DNA of 17,186 nt from M55B112 sp040903745 (GTDB taxonomy: Bacteria > Bacteroidota > Bacteroidia > Bacteroidales > GCA-2748055). The stretch lies in the NCBI GenBank assembly GCA_040903745.1, contig JBBDUV010000102.1, positions 1 through 17,186 of the forward strand. Direction: 5' to 3'. The notes beneath the pieces are model-generated. The model made no database searches and was not told the DNA's origin. It was given only the letters and a program-made list of their open reading frames with translations. The position numbers and the translations under genes were made by a program. Of the stretch, positions 1 to 5,956 are shown in pieces (position 1 is the stretch's first letter; every line of letters begins with the position of its first letter).

Positions 1-15
1 CTAGCTTATGCTTTT

Positions 16-123
16 TTACAAACATACTGCCTCATCATCGAACAGTTCGCTGCCGGACAATTTATACATGTCCTTTTGTCTTTGCACCGCTGAAAAATCT
101 ATATTCAATGATGAGGGGTTCAT
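16..123 (-). CDS. possible 35-aa small ORF just downstream of the TonB receptor
   Basis: An ATG at 123 opens a 35-codon frame ending in TAA at 16-18. It begins five bases after the TGA stop of the receptor on the same strand, so it would be co-transcribed. The peptide starts MNPSSLNIDF and is polar and acidic towards its end, with no signal peptide or membrane segment. No Shine-Dalgarno sequence is visible, but that is common in Bacteroidota. I do not recognise a family. It could be a real small protein, the broken start of a former downstream gene, or chance. Confidence 0.25.
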   Translation of the reverse strand: MNPSSLNIDFSAVQRQKDMYKLSGSELFDDEAVCL

Positions 124-128
124 ATTTT

Positions 129-2504
129 TCAGAAATTAAATGAGTAACTCACAGATGGTATAACCGGAAAAAGACTCACCTGTCTCAGTTGCCGTTTATT
201 ATTATCATCATAACCAAAATAGAGATAGAAGGGGTTCTGCCGGTTATAAACATTGTATGCTCCAAAGCTCCAGGTCTGATCGCCCCAATCGGTCTCCTTG
301 TGCCTGTTATAGGCAAAGTCGAGCCTGTGATAAGCCGGCTCCCGGAATCCGTTTTTACCCTGATAGTACTCAATCTCATCCCATTCGCTGTAGTAGTAGT
401 AGTAGTCTTCGGAACGCTCTGCCCAGTGGTCGGGGGCGTATCGTGCAACCCCGAGTGTAATAGCCTTCCCTGTTCCGTATACCCAGGTGGCACTGAAATC
501 TGAATTCTCATTTAGTTTGTAAAGGGCCACAACGGAGATGTCATGTCTGCGGTCGTAGGTATATGGAAAAATATTCCCATCGTTGATTGTAATGAACTGC
601 CTGTTCGACCACCCAAGCGTGTAACCGATCCACCCGGTTAATTTACCAACATCCCTGCGCGCAAAGAACTCTGCTCCATAGGCCCATCCATCGCCTACCT
701 CCACCTTATCCTCCCAATCGGTCTGCACATCCAGAAAACTTGCCCCCTCCCTGTACTCGATCAGGTTGGTCATGCTCTTATAAAAGCCCTCCAGCGTAAA
801 GGACCACTCGTTATCCAGGTTATAGGCTAACCCAAAGGCACCCTGCCAGGACTCTTCAGGAGGAATTTTACTGGTGGTCGGCAGCCAAAGATCGGTTGGC
901 AATCCGATCGTAGCATTTGTAAGAAGATGTATATATTGTTGCATTCTTGTGAATGCTGCTTTAACCGATAGATTATCAGTAATCAGGAGCCTTGAGCTAA
1001 TCCTGGGCTGTAGTGAGTGGTAATACTCATCCTGAACCATAAAGGCAGAATAGTGCACTCCCAGATTAACCAGGAGTCTGTTGCCGATGTTCATTTTGTC
1101 TTCGGCATAGAGGTAGAATTCTTGTGCATCAATGATCTCATTCCCGAACTCGAGGTCAAGAAAATCGAGCTCTTCTGTTGATTTATAAGCCAGAACGCCT
1201 GGTTTAAATCTATGGAATAAAAACTTCCCTCCAAATTTTATGGCATGGCGGGGGTCAGGATGATAATCGAAGTCAAGAATCGCTCCCACATCCTCGATCC
1301 CTGAAAAATAGTCGAACTGGTAATTTGATATTAGCTGTTTACCCTTGAATGCTTCATAGTTTTCATAGACATCGAATTTATAGTTGCTGTAGAGTACCGA
1401 CAGGTTACTGAAGAATTTATTGCCATACTTGTGGTTCCACCGCAGCACAGAGGTCAGGTTTCCCCAGTAGAGTCCGTAATCCGATTTATCTGTCCGCGTC
1501 GTATCATCCTGCACATATTCGTATTCGTTTTTTACCATCAGCTTATCACGTCCGCTGTATGCGCTCAGGTAGATTCGGTCCTTGTTCGAAAACTTGTGGT
1601 TGATCTTCAGGTTGGCATCGTAGAAATAATAGCCGGCAGTACCTTTGTTACCTGTCTGGTTGTTGATAAGTCTGATCAGGGGTCTGGCCAAAATATCGGC
1701 ATAGGTCCTCCGACCGGAAAACATAAAAGAAGTTTTATCTGTGATTATCGGTCCCTCCAGCATCAGCCGTGAGGAGATCAGTCCGACGGAGCCACTGCCT
1801 TTGAATTCCTTCATGTTACCCTCCTTCAATCTGATATCGATCACAGAGGAGAGCCTGCCACCGTAATGAGCAGGAAAGCCACCTTTGATAAGCGTCACAT
1901 TTGAGATTGCATCGGGATTGAACACCGAGAAAAAGCCAAACAGGTGATCAGCATTATAGATGGGAACGCCATCCAGCAGGATCAGGTTCTGGTCCGGACC
2001 ACCTCCCCTAACGTACATTCCGCTGGAACCTTCCGTACCCGACTGTACGCCCGGCATCAGTTGAAGCGCCTTCAGCACATCCGATTCTCCAAGAAAGGAG
2101 GGCATCGACTTGATCTGTTTCGGGGAAAGCTTGATGGAGCTCATCTGGGAGCTCCTCACCACATCCTGTGGGCGGTCGGTTTTGATGGTCACCTCTTCGA
2201 TATCCAGGCTGGGGTCGAGCTGAATATCAAGTTCGTAGTTCCGGTCGAGTGTAAACTCTTCAAAATAGGTAGTATAGCCCACATAGGAAACAGCCAGTGA
2301 AACCTCATCAGATGAAAGTGTCAAACTAAAAAAACCATATTCGTTGGCAATCGTACCCAGGCCTGAATTGGAGTCGTACACTGAAGCGCCGATCAGTTTT
2401 TCGCCCGTGGCCATATCTTCCACATATCCACTGATAGTGAAGCGCTGACCCTGCGCCTGCATAGCGATCATCAATAAATACAGTAGGGGAATAATTTTTT
2501 TCAT
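129..2504 (-). CDS. TonB-dependent outer-membrane receptor with carboxypeptidase-regulatory-like N-terminal domain
   Basis: This 791-residue protein has a signal peptide (about residues 1-19, hydrophobic core LLYLLMIAM). A carboxypeptidase-regulatory-like beta-sandwich follows (about 22-105, starting FTISGYVEDMATGEKLIGAS). Next is a TonB plug domain (about 120-235) with the typical stretches LKALQLMPGVQSG, MYVRGGGPDQNLILLDGVP and GGFPAHYGGRLSSVIDIR. The remainder is a long aromatic-rich beta-barrel ending in YSFNF, the terminal Phe expected of an outer-membrane barrel. The family imports ligands across the outer membrane using TonB-ExbBD energy. No SusD-like lipoprotein or DUF4249-type partner is visible next to it, so it is unlikely to be a SusCD glycan system; the substrate cannot be told. 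It is divergently transcribed from rpe, with a candidate promoter and palindrome between them. The ATG at 2504 gives a proper signal peptide directly. Confidence 0.93.
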   Translation of the reverse strand: MKKIIPLLYLLMIAMQAQGQRFTISGYVEDMATGEKLIGASVYDSNSGLGTIANEYGFFSLTLSSDEVSLAVSYVGYTTYFEEFTLDRNYELDIQLDPSLDIEEVTIKTDRPQDVVRSSQMSSIKLSPKQIKSMPSFLGESDVLKALQLMPGVQSGTEGSSGMYVRGGGPDQNLILLDGVPIYNADHLFGFFSVFNPDAISNVTLIKGGFPAHYGGRLSSVIDIRLKEGNMKEFKGSGSVGLISSRLMLEGPIITDKTSFMFSGRRTYADILARPLIRLINNQTGNKGTAGYYFYDANLKINHKFSNKDRIYLSAYSGRDKLMVKNEYEYVQDDTTRTDKSDYGLYWGNLTSVLRWNHKYGNKFFSNLSVLYSNYKFDVYENYEAFKGKQLISNYQFDYFSGIEDVGAILDFDYHPDPRHAIKFGGKFLFHRFKPGVLAYKSTEELDFLDLEFGNEIIDAQEFYLYAEDKMNIGNRLLVNLGVHYSAFMVQDEYYHSLQPRISSRLLITDNLSVKAAFTRMQQYIHLLTNATIGLPTDLWLPTTSKIPPEESWQGAFGLAYNLDNEWSFTLEGFYKSMTNLIEYREGASFLDVQTDWEDKVEVGDGWAYGAEFFARRDVGKLTGWIGYTLGWSNRQFITINDGNIFPYTYDRRHDISVVALYKLNENSDFSATWVYGTGKAITLGVARYAPDHWAERSEDYYYYYSEWDEIEYYQGKNGFREPAYHRLDFAYNRHKETDWGDQTWSFGAYNVYNRQNPFYLYFGYDDNNKRQLRQVSLFPVIPSVSYSFNF

Positions 2505-2614
2505 TAGTTGGTTTAATTTATATTGATCATCGGGTTCACCGAATATCCTTTAATGATGCATAAACAGTCTGTTTCGTTGCCTGGCATTCATGGTTTTAAT
2601 CGTGAACCGTAAAA

Positions 2615-2645
2615 CAATTCTACATTACACAATGTTTTACCCAAA
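2615..2645 (-). promoter_or_regulatory. candidate promoter of the TonB receptor gene
   Basis: On the minus strand TTTG (2645-2642) is followed after 19 bases by TAGAATTG (2622-2615). This is seven of eight bases of the Bacteroidota -7 consensus TAnnTTTG at the expected spacing. It would give a leader of roughly 100 nt before the ATG at 2504. The -33 element lies inside a palindrome (2638-2652). Pattern match only. Confidence 0.4.
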
Positions 2646-2652
2646 TTGGGTA
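2638..2652. promoter_or_regulatory. 15-bp palindrome TACCCAA-A-TTGGGTA, candidate operator
   Basis: The two 7-base arms are perfectly complementary around one central base. The palindrome lies between divergent genes and covers the -33 box of the candidate receptor promoter, a usual place for a repressor or activator site. It has no T-run and is too short for a convincing terminator. The cognate regulator is unknown. Confidence 0.4.
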
Positions 2653-2711
2653 CCTTATGACAGATCTATAAAAAATCGATGTGAAAATACTTTATAATGA
2701 GGTAAGAAAGT

Positions 2712-2719
2712 TATTTTTG
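2712..2719 (+). promoter_or_regulatory. candidate -7 box (TATTTTTG) for rpe
   Basis: This is a perfect TAnnTTTG match, 15 bases before the ATG at 2735, but there is no TTG at normal -33 spacing. If real, transcription begins just before 2735, which supports that ATG over the GTG at 2681. The region is AT-rich, so chance is possible. Confidence 0.35.
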
Positions 2720-2734
2720 GAAAAAATATTTTCA

Positions 2735-3385
2735 ATGAGTCACCAGATAGCACCATCCATCCTTAATGCAGATTTCCTGAAACTCTCAGAAGTTGTCAAT
2801 ATGTTGAATGAAAGTGAGGCGGATCTGATCCACCTGGATATTATGGACGGGGTTTTTGTCCCCAACCTCTCCTTTGGATTTCCGATAATCAGTCAGATCA
2901 ATGCCGTTGCAAATAAGCCGTTGGATGTGCACCTGATGACCGTCGAACCGGAAAAGTATTTGGAGCGGTACAAGAAATCTGGTGCAGATATACTTACCGT
3001 GCATTATGAGGCGTGTGAAGATCTGGCCAAAACATTGAAAAATATTCGTCAGCTCGGCATGAAGGCCTCTGTTTCCGTGAAACCTGCCACAGGCGTCGAG
3101 GTTTTGGAACCTTTCCTGTCACTTCTCGACATGGTGCTGATTATGTCCGTCGAACCGGGCTATGGGGGACAATCTTTTATGGAATCGTCCTATGGAAGGA
3201 TCAAAAAGCTTCGGGGTATGATCGATGCTGCAGAAACCGGAACACTGATTGAAGTGGACGGCGGGGTTGGAAAAGATAATCTTGTATCGCTCAGGGAGGC
3301 AGGTGTGGATGTATTTGTAATCGGCACATCCATTTTCCGCGCAGATGACCCGGCAGAAATGATCAGGGAGCTGAAGAGATTGTAG
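2735..3385 (+). CDS. rpe: ribulose-phosphate 3-epimerase
   Basis: Interconverts D-ribulose 5-phosphate and D-xylulose 5-phosphate in the cytosolic pentose phosphate pathway. It is a single TIM-barrel domain of 216 residues, the normal size. Visible motifs are the start APSILNADF, LIHLDIMDGVFVPNLSFG (metal ligands His33 and Asp35), DVHLM (His66), the phosphate-binding VEPGYGGQSFM and IEVDGGV (Asp175). Together these give the His-Asp-His-Asp metal set of the family. I chose the ATG at 2735 because orthologues begin close to it. A GTG at 2681 would add 18 residues unlike the family and would lie upstream of the likely transcription start. It stands alone, divergent from the receptor and convergent with the LKR-like gene. 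Confidence 0.95.
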   Translation: MSHQIAPSILNADFLKLSEVVNMLNESEADLIHLDIMDGVFVPNLSFGFPIISQINAVANKPLDVHLMTVEPEKYLERYKKSGADILTVHYEACEDLAKTLKNIRQLGMKASVSVKPATGVEVLEPFLSLLDMVLIMSVEPGYGGQSFMESSYGRIKKLRGMIDAAETGTLIEVDGGVGKDNLVSLREAGVDVFVIGTSIFRADDPAEMIRELKRL

Positions 3386-3472
3386 AACGCCTGTCCGTTT
3401 AGCGTCTTATTTAATGTCAAAGGCTAACAAATTGCATAAGAGCCACTAATCAAAAGTCCCGCGTGCGTCCGC

Positions 3473-4678
3473 TCACCGGCCTTTCAGGTAATTTTCCAGG
3501 TAAATGAATTCTTCGGTCAGTTTTCCCTCCTTTACGATCGTGGCCCGCTCCAAAATGCCCTCGCTGTCGGCCCCCAGCAGATAGGGAACCACATGTTCCA
3601 GCAGTGCTTCCCCAAAGTCGGCAGAGGCATCCCGGGGCAGCTCCCCCGGCAGGTTATCAACCGCCATCACAGTAACCACATGATCTCCAAACAGATCAGA
3701 CGTCTCCATACCGGCGGCAGGATCATATCCGTAGAGCGGTTCAGCGATTGAAGAGGCTCTGACCGTAGAGGCGATCGGTCCGTCAATATCACAGCTGATA
3801 TCCGCAATTACCCTGAGCGGCAGATCAGGAAGCTGGAGGTCATCCCTGCCCAGCAGCACAGGCGAATCAGGGTCCCAATAATGACAAGCCATGTACAGGT
3901 CCGTACGCTTTGCATAGGGAAGAAAAGCATTTTCGTACTGGTCGGGATGTGCCACAAAATGTTCAAACTCAAATTCGATCTTCTCCCTGTGCCTGGTATA
4001 GTGCCATGGATCAAGCCGGCAGAAAACTGCCTCATCGAACTGCTCCGCGAGGTACTTATCCGGCGTGACCTCTCTGATTCCAGCTGACTTAAGTATTTCC
4101 ACTGCTCCGTGCGCCACCCTTCCCCCGCCAGTTAAGGCGATCCGGATGTTCCCAGCTGAAAGCCCACTGAGCTGTCCCTTCATTTCATCAAGTCCGGAGA
4201 GCTGCCAGGCAGGCGTGAGGTCGTATCTTCCCGACCGGCGGCCATAGGCGATCAATCCGTTATATGCACCCACGATCCCGGCCCATCTGCCAAAAGCCAC
4301 CACACGGGATTTGTCCTTCCGGGTGAGGTATTCATAATCTATCAGCGTGATCCGTTTTTCACAGATGGCCCGGAGCAACTTCCTGTTATAGGGCTGCTCC
4401 TTCGCCGTATGTGAAAAGAAAAGACAGGTCTTGTCTCCGATTATGGTTTCTATGTCCACCTCCTTCACTCCCAGCAGAATATCGCACTCAGAGAGATCTT
4501 CCTGTAATTCGATCCCCTCGTCCAGGTATTCGCCATTACTAAAACATCGGTGATCCGAAGGCTGTACAACCAACCCCAATCCTGCATATTGCTTTTTCAA
4601 CTGTCCACATTGCAGTGGTGTCAGCGGCACCCTCCTGTCAGAAGGTTGCTTTGTCTCTCGTAAAATCCCGATCTGCAT
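3473..4678 (-). CDS. stand-alone lysine-ketoglutarate reductase / saccharopine dehydrogenase-like enzyme (AlaDH/PNT fold)
   Basis: A 401-residue enzyme of the alanine dehydrogenase/PNT superfamily. The N-terminal half (MQIGILRETKQPSDRRVPLTP) is the typical start. Lys72 in LLGVKEVD and His90 in CLFFSHTAKEQPYN are at the places of the catalytic Lys/His pair of LYS1 and AlaDH. RVVAFGRWAGIVGAYNG and ADISCDIDGPI closely resemble, from memory, the LKR domain of animal AASS. A Rossmann glycine motif GGGRVAHGA lies at about 184-192. The family joins lysine and 2-oxoglutarate to saccharopine or reverses that step; the substrate here is inferred. No SDH (LYS9-type) domain or partner gene is visible. 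The ATG at 4678 fits the family. A longer frame to 4780 would overlap the toxin gene by 50 bases. It follows the toxin by 52 bases on the same strand and could be co-transcribed. Confidence 0.8.
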   Translation of the reverse strand: MQIGILRETKQPSDRRVPLTPLQCGQLKKQYAGLGLVVQPSDHRCFSNGEYLDEGIELQEDLSECDILLGVKEVDIETIIGDKTCLFFSHTAKEQPYNRKLLRAICEKRITLIDYEYLTRKDKSRVVAFGRWAGIVGAYNGLIAYGRRSGRYDLTPAWQLSGLDEMKGQLSGLSAGNIRIALTGGGRVAHGAVEILKSAGIREVTPDKYLAEQFDEAVFCRLDPWHYTRHREKIEFEFEHFVAHPDQYENAFLPYAKRTDLYMACHYWDPDSPVLLGRDDLQLPDLPLRVIADISCDIDGPIASTVRASSIAEPLYGYDPAAGMETSDLFGDHVVTVMAVDNLPGELPRDASADFGEALLEHVVPYLLGADSEGILERATIVKEGKLTEEFIYLENYLKGR

Positions 4679-4705
4679 AGTACACAGTTTGGCTACTAAT
4701 TTAAA

Positions 4706-4725
4706 GGAGGGTTGTGGAGGGTTGT
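4706..4725. repeat. two tandem copies of a 10-bp unit GGAGGGTTGT
   Basis: Exact copies lie at 4706-4715 and 4716-4725, followed by GGG, in the gap between the toxin stop and the start of the LKR-like gene. Probably replication slippage. On the sense (minus) strand it reads as C-rich and would sit 28-47 bases before the ATG. Confidence 0.7.
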
Positions 4726-4730
4726 GGGAT

Positions 4731-5051
4731 TTATCTGACCAACTTATTATCCTCGGGATTTCTACTTGAATGAACAACATCTAAAATTGCTATGGTATCT
4801 TCCCTTATTTCATATATTATCCTGTAACTCCATATAACTTTGTAACGGATATTATCATACTCTTTATTAGTAAGCAGATCTTTGGCATATTTATGAGGCA
4901 TAAAACCAGGACTTCTGCCTAAATCCCGGATTTCATCTCTAATCTTAGCCGCCTGCTCCTGGGATTCTCGTTTCTTAATGTATTTGTAAATACCCTGGAG
5001 TGAAGCTCTGGAGCGATTGCTCCAAATGACCTTGTACTGCTTCTTTACCAC
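4731..5051 (-). CDS. ParE/RelE-superfamily toxin of a type II toxin-antitoxin pair
   Basis: A 106-residue basic protein with the RelE/ParE fold pattern. It starts YKVIWSNRSRASLQGIYKYI (first strand and helix), has a second helix region rich in Lys/Glu, then RYKVIWSYRIIYEIRED and AILDVVHSSRNPED, the paired strands and final His/Arg stretch typical of ParE/RelE toxins. Such toxins act on gyrase or cleave ribosome-bound mRNA; which applies cannot be told from sequence. The start is GTG at 5051, overlapping the antitoxin stop by seven bases (GTGGTAA), which indicates translational coupling. The base composition is more AT-rich than the flanking metabolic genes, consistent with mobility. Antitoxin-first order supports the call. 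Confidence 0.85.
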   Translation of the reverse strand: MVKKQYKVIWSNRSRASLQGIYKYIKKRESQEQAAKIRDEIRDLGRSPGFMPHKYAKDLLTNKEYDNIRYKVIWSYRIIYEIREDTIAILDVVHSSRNPEDNKLVR

Positions 5052-5287
5052 TTCTCCATCTCCTTTTCTAGCTCCTCCTGTGTGATATACTCTCCTGCAT
5101 CTATCTGAGCACGGGCTTCATTAATTCTTCTATGGTAATTCTCAACATCCATTGGAGGTCCGGGAAGGGTGTAATCCTCCTCTTCATCCTCGTAACTCTT
5201 AGCCAAAGCATGAACCATCTTCAGGAACTTGTCGTCCGCTTTGTCAATGTAGCTTTGAACCTCTTTTTTTAACTCTGCATTACTCAT
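5045..5287 (-). CDS. antitoxin partner of the ParE/RelE-type toxin
   Basis: An 80-residue acidic protein (starts MSNAELKKEVQSYIDKADDK, contains a run of acidic residues after SYEDE, ends EKEMEKW). It lies immediately upstream of the toxin and overlaps it by seven bases. Small acidic proteins of this form are common partners of ParE/RelE toxins in Bacteroidota. They neutralise the toxin and usually autoregulate, although I see no clear ribbon-helix-helix or HTH motif. I chose the ATG at 5287 because AGGAA stands three bases before it. An alternative ATG at 5302 adds five residues (MLQEI) and would leave almost no leader after the candidate -7 box. Confidence 0.8.
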   Translation of the reverse strand: MSNAELKKEVQSYIDKADDKFLKMVHALAKSYEDEEEDYTLPGPPMDVENYHRRINEARAQIDAGEYITQEELEKEMEKW

Positions 5288-5310
5288 AATTTCCTGTAAC
5301 ATTGTTTCTA

Positions 5311-5318
5311 CAAATTTA
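5311..5318 (-). promoter_or_regulatory. candidate -7 box (TAAATTTG) of the antitoxin-toxin operon
   Basis: A perfect TAnnTTTG match on the minus strand, 23 bases before the ATG at 5287. No TTG lies at normal -33 spacing. It lies directly after the stop codon of the gene remnant upstream. Confidence 0.4.
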
Positions 5319-5329
5319 ACGATTTATAT

Positions 5330-5739
5330 TCACTTATTGTTTTGCTCAAGTGGATAATACTTCTCCAACTGCCCCTGCAGCTTATCCAGGTTGTTCTGCT
5401 GGTAACGTTCCGTTAAATTTACATACTTGTGCACGGCCATGTACTGGACCTGAATCAGGTTGTATTGCTTCAACCAGTGGGTGAACTTCCTGATGCATTT
5501 ATCTCTTAATGTCTTTTTTCAGTATTTATCGTACGGATCTTCAAGGTCTTTGTAATCCAGGTTCCCGATGGAAGCCAGTGGTAATCTCTCCTTTTCATCT
5601 GATGCAGGTTGAATTCATCCTGGTACAGGGAGACTAGTGTCTGTCCATAAAGTCCGACTCTATTGACAGTCTTTTTTTTATGTAGTATGAAATCAATATT
5701 TAGAATACAGTCAGAGCGGACAAGGTTATTCCATAAATA
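5330..5739 (-). pseudogene. remnant of an unidentified protein gene with frameshift and nonsense mutation
   Basis: The strand opposite leuC carries protein-like sequence in two frames. Frame A (5739 to 5506) includes VNRVGLYGQTLVSLYQDEF. Frame B picks up at 5614-5522 with LASIGNLDYKDLEDPYDKY, hits TGA at 5519-5521, and continues in the same frame as a 62-residue, helix-like, charged stretch (KKTLRDKCIRKFTHWLKQYN onward) ending in TGA at 5330-5332. Reading the inner TGA as TGG (Trp) and one frameshift near 5590 would restore a single protein C-terminus. There is no start codon. I do not recognise the family. The 5' part of frame A is less convincing than frame B. Confidence 0.5.
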
Positions 5740-5755
5740 TTACAAATACATGTTC

Positions 5756-5790
5756 TTGAGCAGGTATTTTCTGTAAGTTTATTACCTTTG
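5756..5790 (+). promoter_or_regulatory. candidate promoter of the leu operon
   Basis: TACCTTTG at 5783-5790 is a perfect TAnnTTTG -7 box. The nearest TTG is at 5756-5758, 24 bases upstream, longer than the usual 19-21, so the -33 part is doubtful. It would leave a leader of about 160 nt before leuC. The 12 bases ATTACCTTTGTG are identical to those at the hydG promoter. Confidence 0.45.
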
Positions 5791-5797
5791 TGCCCTG

Positions 5798-5815
5798 TTA
5801 CAAATCAAATTGTAA
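5798..5815. promoter_or_regulatory. inverted repeat TTACAA-N6-TTGTAA at the leu transcription start, candidate operator
   Basis: Two perfect 6-base arms separated by six bases begin eight bases after the -7 box, in the position of a repressor site over the transcription start. The arms are too AT-rich for a strong terminator, though a TATTTTTT run follows at about 5816-5822. The regulator is unknown. Confidence 0.35.
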
Positions 5816-5883
5816 TATTTTTTGCTGAAGAGCCTGTTTAATCGAAGATTGATACGGAAGATACCCGGTTCGAAAAATAACAG

Positions 5884-5952
5884 ATGCTTTCACTGAACAA
5901 GGAGCAAAGAGCAGTGTTTTATAAGATCACATGGTTGAACTATAAATTTTAG
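5884..5952 (+). CDS. possible 22-codon leader ORF coupled to leuC
   Basis: ATG at 5884 opens a 22-codon frame (MLSLNKEQRA...WLNYKF) ending in TAG at 5950-5952, four bases before the TTG start of leuC. The stop codon overlaps the AGGAAA that would serve as the leuC ribosome site. It has three Leu codons but no run of them, so it is not a classic attenuation peptide. Translational coupling is the more natural reading. Chance cannot be excluded. Confidence 0.3.
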   Translation: MLSLNKEQRAVFYKITWLNYKF

Positions 5953-5956
5953 GAAA

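Noticed and set aside
1431..1772. Long frames opposite or inside known genes (for example 1431-1772, 13532-14062, 6910-7302)
   Set aside because: They lie within strongly recognised coding genes on another strand or frame and show no family motif.
2681..2734. GTG start adding 18 residues to Rpe
   Set aside because: The extension is unlike the family, and a likely -7 box lies within it; the ATG at 2735 fits known N-termini.
4679..4780. Upstream extension of the LKR-like gene
   Set aside because: It overlaps the toxin gene, crosses the 10-bp tandem repeat, and the added residues do not resemble the family start.
5816..5822. T-run after TTACAA-N6-TTGTAA as an intrinsic terminator in the leu leader
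   Set aside because: The six-base stem has only one G-C pair per arm, too weak for reliable termination; an operator is more likely.
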